Of a stretch of DNA of 64,000 nucleotides, positions 25,484-34,800 are shown one piece after another. The DNA is from JANRLF01 sp033762815 (lineage in GTDB: Bacteria > Bacteroidota > Bacteroidia > Chitinophagales > CAIOSU01). The translations under genes were made by a program, and so were the position numbers. A model generated the notes under the pieces. It ran no database searches, was not told where the DNA came from, and saw only the letters and a list, made by a program, of their open reading frames with translations. The stretch is from assembly GCA_033762815.1 (NCBI GenBank), contig JANRLF010000002.1, positions 186,001 through 250,000 on the forward strand, in the 5' to 3' direction. Position 1 is the stretch's first letter. Each line of letters opens with the position of its first letter.

Positions 25484-27958
25484 TTGATATTTCGCTACTT
25501 ATCTCGACCGCTAGGCATATTGCTACTGGCATTGTCATTTTCTTCGGTAAATGCCACCAGCTTATCAGGCGTTGTATCAGATAATCTGGGGAATCCACTT
25601 CCTTTTGCCAATGTATTGATTGTAGGCAGCACTAGGGGCACTACCACCAATGAAAATGGGGCCTACCAGCTTGAATTGGCTCCCGGCCAGTATCAAATAG
25701 CCTACATGTTTATTGGCTATAAACGAATAGTGCTTGATATATCCGTTGGTCAAGAAGCCATTACCCGAAATGTGAGCTTGGAGGTGGAGGATATCCAGTT
25801 GCAGGAAGTTGTTATAAGTGGTAAGGAAGACCCTGCTTATCCTATCATGCGCAAGGTAATTGCTGCCCGTGAATATCATTACAACCAGGTGCGCGACTAT
25901 CAATGCCAAGCATACATCAAGGGGCTACAAAGAATAGTAAATGCACCCGACAAGGTTTTGGGCTTTAATGTCAACTTTGATGGTTCACTGGATTCAAACA
26001 ATGCCGGTATCGTTTATTTATCAGAGTCAATATCTGATTTTACCTTCAAAAAACCGGATAAGGTGAGGGAAATCATGATTTCATCAAAAGTGAGCGGCAA
26101 GAGCCAGTCTTTTAGTTGGAACAGGGCCGCCGATTTGGTAGAATTCGATTTTTACAAAAACAGTTTCCCCATAGAAGTTATCAGCGATCGGCATTTCGTG
26201 TCGCCATTGAGCGATAATGCCATGAAGTATTACAAGTACAAGTTAATGGGCACCATTGATGAAGGCGGCAGGCACATCTATAAAATTTTCGTTAGCCCTA
26301 AAGGGGAGAGCGGGCCAGTGTTCAAAGGCAATATATATATAGTTGATCAGGAATGGGTATTGCACAGCCTTGATTTGATGCTCACTAAAAAGGATGCGAA
26401 TATCAACTATGTAGATACGCTGAATGTCCACTACACATATATACCTGTAAACGATACAGTGTGGATGCCCCTAAGCCAACAGTATGATTTTACTTTTAAC
26501 ATTCTAAGTATCCAAGCTGCGGGCTACATTATAGCCGTGTATAAAGACCATAAAGTAAATACAGGGGTACGCGATAAGTTTTTCACCAATGAGGTGATGA
26601 AAGTAACCGAGGAATCAAATACCAGAGACTCGGTCTATTGGGATTCGATAAGGCCAGTGCCGCTTACCACGGAAGAGGTGAATGATTATGTAAGAAAGGA
26701 CAGCCTGGAAGAGTTGAAAAAATCGAAACCCTACCTTGATTCGCTTGACCGTAAGGGGAACATACCCGATGTTTTTGACTTGGTGCTGGGCTATGAATAC
26801 CGCAAGCGCTATCGCAAGTTCAGCGTCCGTCTAATCCCTCCCATTGAATGGGTGCAATACAATACCGTGGAAGGCTGGAACATCCGCTTACAGGCTGCCA
26901 TTATGAAGGAGTTTGATAAGCGGCGGCTATTGCGCATTACACCCACAATCCGATATGGCTTTTCAAACAAACACTGGAATGGTACATTGCAAACCCAGTA
27001 CCTTTTCAATAGAGTAAAATATTCCAGTATCGGGGTTGAAGGTGGTCAATACGTCTATCAATTCAATCGCGATAGTCCAATCTCAGAGTTGGTGAATTCG
27101 TTCTATACCCTGTTTTTGGAAAGGAATTTTTTGAAGATTTTCGAAGAGCGTTACGTAAAAGTTTCCTACAGAACTGAGGTAGTGAATGGATTGATATTTT
27201 GGTCAGATATTTCCTATAGCCATCGCAACCATTTAAAGAATACCAGTTCATCTAAAATGTTCAACTTTAAGAGTAGGGATTTCAGTGCTAACAACCCCGA
27301 ACATCCTGATTTTAGCCCAGATGATTTTAGCAACCACGAGGCTTTTTTCCTTTCCATAGCACTGCGTTATCAACCGGGAGTGAAATATATTTCCCGACCT
27401 GACCAAAAGATAATGATAGAATCGAAGTGGCCACAGTTCTTTTTACAATACCGCAAGGCGATACCCGGGGTACTAGGAAGCGACCTGAATTATGACCTAT
27501 TGGCAGGCGAGATACTGCAAACCGTTCGTACCGGTATGGCGGGAAGCAGCCGATATAGCATAAAGGGGGGCGGTTTTATTAACCATAACCGCATGGGCTT
27601 TATGGACTATAAGCATTTCAATGGCAACCAGACAGTGTTTGGTATGAATAATTTTAATGGCTTCCAATTGCTGGATTATTATGAGGCAGCTACCAACGGT
27701 TCTTTTTTTGAAGCACATTATGAGCACCATTTTGATGGCTTTATGTTGGCCCGTATCCCCAAACTTAATAAGTTAAAATGGCAGCTTGTGCTTGGAGCGC
27801 ATTATCTATATACTTCTGATTTTAAATCGTACTCCGAGTTTGCCATCGGGCTTGAAAATATCTTTAGGGTCATCCGTGCCGATTTCGTGAACGGCATTAG
27901 CAATCGCTACGGTTATAGGTGGGGCGTACGCATAGGCATCACCTTTAACAACCTATAG
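25484..27958 (+). CDS. DUF5686 outer-membrane protein with carboxypeptidase-like regulatory domain
   Basis: An 824-residue envelope protein: signal peptide (RPLGILLLALSFSSVNA), an N-terminal CarboxypepD_reg-like domain (LSGVVSDNLGNPLPFANVLI, GTTTNENGAYQLEL, LQEVVISG) of about 85 residues, then the DUF5686 body with YNQVRDYQCQAYIKGLQR and a C-terminal beta-barrel-like part ending in GYRWGVRIGITFNNL. The family is outer-membrane located in Bacteroidota; its role is unknown. The only usable start is TTG at 25484, because an in-frame TAA lies two codons upstream and the signal peptide begins immediately. Confidence 0.85.
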   Translation: MIFRYLSRPLGILLLALSFSSVNATSLSGVVSDNLGNPLPFANVLIVGSTRGTTTNENGAYQLELAPGQYQIAYMFIGYKRIVLDISVGQEAITRNVSLEVEDIQLQEVVISGKEDPAYPIMRKVIAAREYHYNQVRDYQCQAYIKGLQRIVNAPDKVLGFNVNFDGSLDSNNAGIVYLSESISDFTFKKPDKVREIMISSKVSGKSQSFSWNRAADLVEFDFYKNSFPIEVISDRHFVSPLSDNAMKYYKYKLMGTIDEGGRHIYKIFVSPKGESGPVFKGNIYIVDQEWVLHSLDLMLTKKDANINYVDTLNVHYTYIPVNDTVWMPLSQQYDFTFNILSIQAAGYIIAVYKDHKVNTGVRDKFFTNEVMKVTEESNTRDSVYWDSIRPVPLTTEEVNDYVRKDSLEELKKSKPYLDSLDRKGNIPDVFDLVLGYEYRKRYRKFSVRLIPPIEWVQYNTVEGWNIRLQAAIMKEFDKRRLLRITPTIRYGFSNKHWNGTLQTQYLFNRVKYSSIGVEGGQYVYQFNRDSPISELVNSFYTLFLERNFLKIFEERYVKVSYRTEVVNGLIFWSDISYSHRNHLKNTSSSKMFNFKSRDFSANNPEHPDFSPDDFSNHEAFFLSIALRYQPGVKYISRPDQKIMIESKWPQFFLQYRKAIPGVLGSDLNYDLLAGEILQTVRTGMAGSSRYSIKGGGFINHNRMGFMDYKHFNGNQTVFGMNNFNGFQLLDYYEAATNGSFFEAHYEHHFDGFMLARIPKLNKLKWQLVLGAHYLYTSDFKSYSEFAIGLENIFRVIRADFVNGISNRYGYRWGVRIGITFNNL

Positions 27959-28171
27959 CAAAAATTGTACACCCAGTGCCTATCAGTTTTACAGCTAAGA
28001 ACGACACATTAGACTATTTCTCAGATAGAATTTGCCTCGTTTTCATTTTTTAGTATTGATAATCAATTCTTTAGAGCAATATTTAAAATGATTGAACATT
28101 TTGGCACGGTATTCGTTATAAGTTTAACAACATTACGAAACAAGCTTAACAAACCCAAAAAACCTAAAGAT

Positions 28172-28348
28172 ATGTTAGCCTTATTGAAACTGAACAGACT
28201 GAATAAACTGATGGCTCAATATACAAGTCTTAAAAATGAAGCTTTGCAATTGATGCAGTCAGGCGATTTACATAACTACATCCTGAAACTGGAACAGGCC
28301 AGCAAAGTACGCAATATGTACATGAACACTGCCAAAATGCGCGTTTAA
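28172..28348 (+). CDS. Small helical protein (Lacal_2735/DUF6435-like pattern)
   Basis: A 58-residue protein of two amphipathic helices: LNKLMAQYTSLKNEALQLMQSGDLHNYILKLEQ is written here in pieces as NKLMAQYTSLKNEALQLM and GDLHNYILKLEQASKV. The pattern resembles small Bacteroidota helical-hairpin proteins of the Lacal_2735 or DUF6435 type, but the match is from memory and weak. ATG 28172 is preferred over 28088. Two hairpins follow it. Confidence 0.55.
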   Translation: MLALLKLNRLNKLMAQYTSLKNEALQLMQSGDLHNYILKLEQASKVRNMYMNTAKMRV

Positions 28349-28355
28349 CAATAAT

Positions 28356-28377
28356 GGATAGGACCGTAATCCTATCC
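28356..28377. terminator. Hairpin after the small helical gene
   Basis: Perfect 8-bp stem GGATAGGA / TCCTATCC with a 6-nt loop, starting 8 bp after the stop codon. There is no T-run after it, so it may be a weak or factor-assisted terminator. Confidence 0.4.
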
Positions 28378-28409
28378 TCATCATAAATGTGGTTTTATTA
28401 AGTCCTTTC

Positions 28410-28441
28410 AATTGCGGCTCCAAGACATTGGGGCCGTAATT
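28410..28441. terminator. Second hairpin upstream of the large outer-membrane gene
   Basis: A 12-bp stem pairs AATTGCGGCTCC with GGGGCCGTAATT (two G-U pairs) around an 8-nt loop. It is followed by a short T-rich run (ATTATTTCC). It could be a terminator or a leader element of the 28538 gene. Confidence 0.4.
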
Positions 28442-28537
28442 ATTTCCACAGCAACCATTAGTTAAGCCATACCTATAAACTACCTTAACCGCATATTTGT
28501 TAACTTTAAACAATAGTATAGCTTTCAACCCGTCTTA

Positions 28538-31500
28538 TTGTTTTATCTACTGCGGTGCTTGGCAATCATAGTATGTTTGTGGTGGGGTGGCTTGCTCCAC
28601 GCACAAGATTTAAGTCGCCTGCGCATGCGCAGTTTTCCAGTTCTTGGCGATACTTTACGCTTGGATACCCTCTCATTGGTTCAAGGCTCTGTATTGATAA
28701 TGGATGCCAACTCCAATCGTATTGATTCCGCAAGCTATAACTTAGATTATCTTCAATCATTGTTGATTTGGAAAAAGCGACCACCCACCGATAGCATTAG
28801 GGCTATTTACCGCACGTTCCCACTCAGCTTTAGCAAGCAGTATGCTAACAAAGATGTTTCATCGGTACCTCAAACAGAGAACTTCCTGCTCAACCCGTTC
28901 AGTTATACTCCCGAAAGCCGCACCGGGATTATCGATTTTGGTAACTTGGATTATAGTGGCAGTTTTTCCAGAGGGCTTGCTCTGGGTAGTAACCAAAACG
29001 TTACTTTAAATTCGGCTTTCAACGTTCAACTGTCGGGCAATATTACTCAAGATATTGAAGTTACAGCGGCAATTACAGACAATAACATCCCCATTCAGCC
29101 AGAGGGTAATACCCAGCAGTTACAGCAGTTTGATAGGGTGTTTATTAAAGTGACCAAAAAACCACACACTGTTGTAGTAGGCGATTATGAGGTAGGCAGC
29201 CCTCGGGGATATTTTATGAAGTTCTACAAAAACTTACAAGGTGGTGGGTATCGTTCTGCGATGTTGCTGAAAGACTCTATGGTACTTCGGCCTTCGGTGA
29301 GCTTAGCGGTGTCAAAAGGAAAATTTGCCCGCAATACTTTAAATGTTACTGAGGGCAATCAAGGGCCATACAAGCTTGCAGGAGCCAATGGAGAAACTTT
29401 TATAGTTATTTTGGCAGGTACCGAACGGGTCTTTGTAAATGGTATCCTTCGTCAAAGAGGGGCCGATAGGGATTATGTGATTGACTATAACCTTGGTGAA
29501 ATTACTTTTACCCCCAATCTTTTAATTACCGAAGACTTGAGGGTAATCATTGAATTCGAGTATTCCGACCAAAACTATTTCCGCTCCCTCGTATACACCA
29601 ACAACGAATTTGATACAAAGAAAGTAAAGCTGAGCCTTAACTTTTACTCGGAGCAAGATAACAAGAATCAACCCGTGCAGGCGGATTTGAGCAAGGAGCA
29701 GAAGCAATTGCTAGCCAATATTGGCAACACATCCGGTAGGGCATTTTTCCCCGGGTACTCTTTACAAGATTTTGATGCCAACCGCTTATTATATCGACTG
29801 GTGACGGATACCATTGTGGATGGGGTTACCTATGATTCCGTGTTTGTTTACACTTCCAGCAATGAAAGTCCTTTATATAGTTTGTCTTTTTCTTATGTCG
29901 GCGATAAATTGGGTCAATACCGTCCATCTGGAACAACAGCCAACGGGCGGGTATTTGAATGGGTAGCAAATAGTGGTGGTGTGCCACAAGGCTCCTACGA
30001 ACCAGTCATCGTATTGATAACACCACGCCGCACCCAGATGGCAGTGGGGGGTATGGAATACGCCCCTAGCAAGAATGATTTGCTTTTTGCTGAATTTGCC
30101 CTGAGCAACAATGACCCTAATACCTTTTCAGAAAAAGACAACCAAGCCAATATTGGCAATGCCGTAAAGGGAGGCTATAAACGAAAATTTGAATTCGGGG
30201 GAAAGGGAGTCAATCCAAAGGACAGTACAAAAGTTGACTTGCCGTACCAAATACAGGCGGAGGTTAATTATGAGTTTATGAATCATAACTTTAACCCCAT
30301 TGAGCGTTTTCGGCCAGTAGAGTTCAGTCGAAATTGGAACTATAAGGAAGCGATAGGCGACAGTATTGACCAGCACCTTAGCGGAGCTAGCTTATTATTC
30401 TCAAAGCCCAACTGGGGCAGTATTTCCTACAGCTTCAACACCCTACAAGTATATAGCTACTATACTGGCTATATGCAAACAGTAACTGCTGGCTTCAATA
30501 ATAGCGGATACAAGCTTGACTTTAACATTAGCCATCTACAAACAGATGTACAGGGTTTGGAAAGGTCAGTATACATAAGGCCCACCTTAAAGGCCGAAAA
30601 GTCTTTTGCCAAACTCAAAGGCTGGAAATTAGGGGGCATTTATCTTCAAGAGGATAATAAGGTGAAGGACTTTGACACCGACACCTTATTGAATAGCAGC
30701 TTTGCTTTTACTGATTGGCGGGTATATATTGCTTCTGCCGATACGGCAAAAGTGAAAGCTAAATTTGAATATATTAGGCGCACAGAGTTTCGGAAGAAAA
30801 CACCTGATGAAATGCGCCTTTATACCGTAAGCAATACCTGGAACGCAAACGGTGAATGGTTGACCAATCCCGTCAGTACAATCAAGTGGCAGCTTACTTA
30901 CCGGCGTTTCGATGCACGGGATTCCATTAGACAAAGCCAAGAGCTGCAAGAGTATTATCTAGGCCGTTTGGAATATAGCCTAAATGTTCTGAAAGGGGCT
31001 ATCACTGGCAATACCTTGTACGAATTGGGGGCTGGAAGGGAACAACGACGGGATTACACATACATTCCCGTTGCGGCAGGTCAAGGTAACTATATTTGGC
31101 GCGACTATAATGAAAACGGAAGGCAAGAGGCCAACGAGTTCGAACTGTCCAGCTTTGATGAGGATACCATGTACATCAGGGTCGTCAATCCTTCTAATGA
31201 GTATGACCCGGTAAACATTACGCAATTCAACCAAGTCATTAACTTGAACCCTAGGGTTTGGTGGGCCAGTAAAAAGGGGATGCTTGGTTTTATGGGCAGG
31301 CTTTCTACCATTACCTCTTTTCAAATTGATAGAAGGGTTTTTAGGGGTTCCCAGGTTTCCATCTTCAACCCCTTTATATTGGATGTACAGGAGGAAGCAT
31401 TGCTAGCCATTAACTCCAATTTGCGCAACAGTGTCTTTTTCAATCGCAGTTCCACGGTTTATAGTTTGGAATACACCTTTCAGGACAACCGTTCAAAAAC

Positions 31501-32056
31501 CAATCTTACGGGCGGCTTTGAAACCCGTTCTTTAAGGGAGCACCTTGTCCGTCCTCGATGGAATATTGTAAAACCAGTAAATCTACAATTGAAGTATGCA
31601 CATGGTATAAGGACCAACACCTCCGACGTGTATGTTGACCGTGTATATGATATTACTTACAACAACTTACAGCCTGAATTGACTTGGCTGCATAAAAACA
31701 AAATCCGCTTAACGCTTTCGTATTCCTATTCCAATAGCCAAAATGCCAAGGAAAAGGGTGGCGAATATGCAAAGAACCACGAAGCAGCAGTGGAGTCAAG
31801 GTACAGTATTGTTTCTAAAACCAGTATTACGGCTCGATTTGCCTTTACCAATATCAATTATTCAGGAGCCACCGATAGCCCTTTGGAGTTTGCATTTCTG
31901 CAAGGCCTGAAGAATGGTAAGAACTATCAGTGGTCAGTGGCTTTTGATAGAACCATTGGCAAAAATGTGCAACTGAACTTGCTATACGAAGGGCGTAAAA
32001 CTGGCGATGCTCGCATGGTGCACACTGGTAGGGCCCAGATAAGGGCTATCTTCTAA
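28538..32056 (+). CDS. Very large beta-rich outer-membrane/surface protein of unknown function
   Basis: A 1172-residue protein with a signal peptide (about residues 1-22, ending GLLHAQ). Residues about 140-230 contain GNLDYSGSFSRGLALGSNQN and DNNIPIQPEGNTQQLQQFD, segments that recall SprA-like gliding/secretion proteins; the rest is a long series of amphipathic strands with alternating aromatic residues, ending MVHTGRAQIRAIF like an outer-membrane barrel. I cannot assign a function. The start must be TTG at 28538: an in-frame TAG is about seven codons upstream and no ATG precedes the signal peptide. A strong terminator follows. Confidence 0.75.
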   Translation: MFYLLRCLAIIVCLWWGGLLHAQDLSRLRMRSFPVLGDTLRLDTLSLVQGSVLIMDANSNRIDSASYNLDYLQSLLIWKKRPPTDSIRAIYRTFPLSFSKQYANKDVSSVPQTENFLLNPFSYTPESRTGIIDFGNLDYSGSFSRGLALGSNQNVTLNSAFNVQLSGNITQDIEVTAAITDNNIPIQPEGNTQQLQQFDRVFIKVTKKPHTVVVGDYEVGSPRGYFMKFYKNLQGGGYRSAMLLKDSMVLRPSVSLAVSKGKFARNTLNVTEGNQGPYKLAGANGETFIVILAGTERVFVNGILRQRGADRDYVIDYNLGEITFTPNLLITEDLRVIIEFEYSDQNYFRSLVYTNNEFDTKKVKLSLNFYSEQDNKNQPVQADLSKEQKQLLANIGNTSGRAFFPGYSLQDFDANRLLYRLVTDTIVDGVTYDSVFVYTSSNESPLYSLSFSYVGDKLGQYRPSGTTANGRVFEWVANSGGVPQGSYEPVIVLITPRRTQMAVGGMEYAPSKNDLLFAEFALSNNDPNTFSEKDNQANIGNAVKGGYKRKFEFGGKGVNPKDSTKVDLPYQIQAEVNYEFMNHNFNPIERFRPVEFSRNWNYKEAIGDSIDQHLSGASLLFSKPNWGSISYSFNTLQVYSYYTGYMQTVTAGFNNSGYKLDFNISHLQTDVQGLERSVYIRPTLKAEKSFAKLKGWKLGGIYLQEDNKVKDFDTDTLLNSSFAFTDWRVYIASADTAKVKAKFEYIRRTEFRKKTPDEMRLYTVSNTWNANGEWLTNPVSTIKWQLTYRRFDARDSIRQSQELQEYYLGRLEYSLNVLKGAITGNTLYELGAGREQRRDYTYIPVAAGQGNYIWRDYNENGRQEANEFELSSFDEDTMYIRVVNPSNEYDPVNITQFNQVINLNPRVWWASKKGMLGFMGRLSTITSFQIDRRVFRGSQVSIFNPFILDVQEEALLAINSNLRNSVFFNRSSTVYSLEYTFQDNRSKTNLTGGFETRSLREHLVRPRWNIVKPVNLQLKYAHGIRTNTSDVYVDRVYDITYNNLQPELTWLHKNKIRLTLSYSYSNSQNAKEKGGEYAKNHEAAVESRYSIVSKTSITARFAFTNINYSGATDSPLEFAFLQGLKNGKNYQWSVAFDRTIGKNVQLNLLYEGRKTGDARMVHTGRAQIRAIF

Positions 32057-32062
32057 CAACAA

Positions 32063-32090
32063 AAAAGGCAGGCCTCAAGGCCTGCCTTTT
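32063..32090. terminator. Bidirectional rho-independent terminator
   Basis: Perfect 13-bp stem AAAAGGCAGGCCT / AGGCCTGCCTTTT with a 2-nt loop, A-run on the left and T-run on the right, placed between two convergent genes. Confidence 0.9.
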
Positions 32091-32111
32091 GATACTCTGC
32101 TTCAACTAAGG

Positions 32112-34094
32112 TTAATAAACCGAAATCTTCTTCACGGTGCTCACGCCATCTACAGTCAACCTTACCAAGTACATACCATTTGCCGCATTTTCAGGATTGA
32201 AAAGGTAAGCATGGCCGCCACTTAATTGTTGGTCGTCAGTAGCCAAGCTAGCAACTTTTTTACCCATTAGGTCGAATATATCCAAGCTAACATTGGCTCC
32301 TCTCTTCAAAAAATATTGGATTTGGGTCTGTCCGTGGAAAGGATTCGGGAAGATGGAAAAGCGGTCCAAAAGGGTCATTTCATCTATTCCAGTGGTATAT
32401 AATACCCCTATGGCCGTACCATTCAAGAACACGGTACCTGATTGATTTTGGCTGATTACGTCACCAACATTCAGGTCAAATGGTCCACCTGGGCCGGTAA
32501 TGACAACCGTAATGGTTTCCCCACCATAAGTAATAGTTACGGTATCGCCAACCACCACCTCAACGGTATCGTTAGCTCCAAGTACAGTGCTGTTGCCGCC
32601 CCATATACTGATGCTATCACCAATAGCCAAACCAGTGCTATCTATAATAGTGTCAATAACGCAAGGATTCACGTAAGGCAAACGAACACAACTCGTGTCA
32701 ACCCAGCCCTGCGATGGGATGTTGTAACGGCCATCAACGTACTGCACATAGATAATCATCATTTCATCATTGGTGGTGAAGCCAAAGTTTACTGGTGCGC
32801 TTCCGTAGTTGTAGTACTTCGCTTCGTGTATTAAGCCGTTAGGAACTTGCCCATTGCTCATGGTGTCGCCCATGTAAAGGAAAGGCTGCATCCAACGGGT
32901 GGGGGGATGTTCCCAATCATAATAACCTTGGTTAAAAGTGTATTCCGTATTATAGAAGCCTTCAAAAATCTGGTCACCTTTTTGTCCATTCGGCTTTTTC
33001 AGGTACACATCATAGTCAATTCCATACTTATGGGTATGGCTGGTGATGGTCCATATACTGGCATTGCCCCCAATACCTGTGTTATAGGTTTTTACTACGG
33101 TATCGCCAGGGGTAATGTTGAAAATCAATTCATTGATCAAGGCAGATTTCATTTCCTTTTGTGCCGTACCCTTTGGTTGGGTGTAAATATTGACATAAGC
33201 ATCTACCGCCATGGGAAGTGCATTATAGTTCTTAACGTGATAGTTTAGGTCAAGGGAAGTATTGGGTGCCCAACGGTATGCGGTTCCGTTAGGCAGTGGA
33301 ATATCACCATTGTCTTGCCAAGCCATGATATAGTCCTTGTCGGAATCGAAGGCCGTCAATGGGTTTAGGAGCGTAAGTCCTTGTGGCCAGCTTTGTGCGG
33401 TTCCAGGTTGGAACTTTCTAAGGATATAGTGGTGCGACTCATCGTTCATAAACAATTCTAACCTGTTAACCTCTATACTATCTGGCAACAACAGGTCAAA
33501 GCGTTTGAAATATTCATCTTCTTGACCTGGTTCAAGGAATATTGGGCCCAAATGCACTTGGAAACCCTCACAATCTTGTGGAGGAGCAGGAACGGGTAGT
33601 TTAGGCATTCCTGCACCGTTGTAAACAGCATTGATTAAGGCAGTGTCAGCTACTTTACCTGATTGTGGCGCAGCATAAATAATCCATTGGCGCACCAATT
33701 CTATTTCTTGGTTGGTCAATGCAGGGCGACCTTGAGGCATAGACAAACCTTCGCTTTGTTCAAGAGCCAATTCAGGCTCGATACAATTGGCTATTTTGCG
33801 CAACAAAAAACTTCTATGAGGATATCCTGGGGAAACAATACGGTTGTTTTTGTTAGCCGCAGCGGGGTTTACTGGTATTTTATTGATGATAAGCGTGTAC
33901 ACATCCGCTTTGGGTTGTGTGAAGTCCAAACCGCTTGCTACGGAGGCGCCACCACCGTGACAACCTGAACCTTGGCACTTTGTGCTCAAGATGGTGTAAA
34001 CGTCATCATAGGTATTTTGGGCAAAAGCCTGATTGCTTGCAGTAACAAAAAACACAATGGTAAGGGCCGCAAAAACGCCGTAAAGTTGTCTCAT
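32112..34094 (-). CDS. Secreted heme-copper protein: cytochrome c motif, PHM/DBM-type copper monooxygenase domain, T9SS tail
   Basis: A 660-residue exported protein. After the signal peptide, residues 40-46 are CQGSGCH, a CX4CH heme-attachment motif of a cytochrome c-like N-terminal domain (to about residue 145). The next 310 residues carry every copper ligand position of peptidylglycine hydroxylating / dopamine beta-monooxygenases: H221-H222 (ESHHYIL) and H286 (LDLNYHV) for the first copper, H353/H355 (SHTHKYG) and Met445 or 446 (TNDEMMIIY) for the second. A linker and a T9SS type A sorting domain (SIFPNPFHGQTQ ... KKISVY) end it. Such enzymes hydroxylate C-H bonds with O2 and external electrons; the heme may supply them (inference). 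Substrate unknown. Confidence 0.82.
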   Translation of the reverse strand: MRQLYGVFAALTIVFFVTASNQAFAQNTYDDVYTILSTKCQGSGCHGGGASVASGLDFTQPKADVYTLIINKIPVNPAAANKNNRIVSPGYPHRSFLLRKIANCIEPELALEQSEGLSMPQGRPALTNQEIELVRQWIIYAAPQSGKVADTALINAVYNGAGMPKLPVPAPPQDCEGFQVHLGPIFLEPGQEDEYFKRFDLLLPDSIEVNRLELFMNDESHHYILRKFQPGTAQSWPQGLTLLNPLTAFDSDKDYIMAWQDNGDIPLPNGTAYRWAPNTSLDLNYHVKNYNALPMAVDAYVNIYTQPKGTAQKEMKSALINELIFNITPGDTVVKTYNTGIGGNASIWTITSHTHKYGIDYDVYLKKPNGQKGDQIFEGFYNTEYTFNQGYYDWEHPPTRWMQPFLYMGDTMSNGQVPNGLIHEAKYYNYGSAPVNFGFTTNDEMMIIYVQYVDGRYNIPSQGWVDTSCVRLPYVNPCVIDTIIDSTGLAIGDSISIWGGNSTVLGANDTVEVVVGDTVTITYGGETITVVITGPGGPFDLNVGDVISQNQSGTVFLNGTAIGVLYTTGIDEMTLLDRFSIFPNPFHGQTQIQYFLKRGANVSLDIFDLMGKKVASLATDDQQLSGGHAYLFNPENAANGMYLVRLTVDGVSTVKKISVY

Positions 34095-34250
34095 GGATGG
34101 AAGATGCTTTTAAGTTGCTCTAAATTACTGTATTATAAACACTAATGCAAATGGCACAAGTGTCCCCTTAAAGTTTTTTAATTAAGAACCCGTATTGGTC
34201 AGCATCAGTTGCATGGGCAACCAAAACTTCCACATTTAATTCATCAAAGG

Positions 34251-34667
34251 CTAGCAGTACTCCTCAAAAGCAGCTTGCAAATTTGCAGCAATCACTTCTG
34301 CTGGAACACCTTCAATATGGTGCCTTTCTAAAAAATGCACCAGTTTGCCGTCTTTGTAAAGTGCCATAGAAGGAGAGGAGGGGGGATAAGGTGCCATATA
34401 GGTACGGACCTTGTTAACGGCATCAAAATCTACACCTGCAAAAACGGTAGTTAGTCGTTGAGGTTTCTTGCTGCTGTTTTGTAAGGCTAGTTTTACCGCG
34501 GGGCGGGCCATGCGTGCGGCACATCCGCAGATAGAATTTACCACAACTAGGGTGGTACCTTCTTTTTGCGACATTACATTGTCAACATCGGACGGATTCA
34601 ACAGCTCGCTGAAACCTATGTCAACAAGCTCTTTTTTCATGGGGGCTACTAATTCTGGAGGATACAT
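34251..34667 (-). CDS. BrxA/BrxB-family bacilliredoxin
   Basis: A 138-residue thioredoxin-fold protein with the CGC redox motif (Cys47, Cys49 in SICGCAARMARP) typical of bacilliredoxins (YphP/YqiW), which reverse bacillithiol mixed disulfides or act in related thiol chemistry. It lies downstream of the suf operon on the same strand, separated from sufT by 133 bp that include a heptamer repeat array. The position suggests a redox link to Fe-S cluster assembly. Confidence 0.88.
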   Translation of the reverse strand: MYPPELVAPMKKELVDIGFSELLNPSDVDNVMSQKEGTTLVVVNSICGCAARMARPAVKLALQNSSKKPQRLTTVFAGVDFDAVNKVRTYMAPYPPSSPSMALYKDGKLVHFLERHHIEGVPAEVIAANLQAAFEEYC

Positions 34668-34670
34668 TTA

Positions 34671-34712
34671 TTTACGATTTACGATTTACGATTTACGATT
34701 TACGATTTACGA
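34671..34712. repeat. Heptanucleotide tandem repeat (TTTACGA)x6
   Basis: Six perfect consecutive copies of TTTACGA, followed by a partial seventh, starting three bases before the brxA start codon. Other 7-bp and 8-bp repeats of different sequence occur in several gaps of this window. Confidence 0.95.
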
Positions 34713-34768
34713 TTTATCTTCTTTAACAGCGGCTACATTTATGCTATTCCGCACGCATAATCATTTCC

Positions 34769-34797
34769 GAATTTTCAATTCATCAAATTTTCAGATT
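34769..34797. repeat. Degenerate AATTTTC-type repeat
   Basis: Two near copies of AATTTTCA(A/G)ATT-like sequence in the sufT-brxA gap, with imperfect spacing. Probably a decayed short tandem repeat of the same general class. Confidence 0.4.
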
Positions 34798-34800
34798 ACA

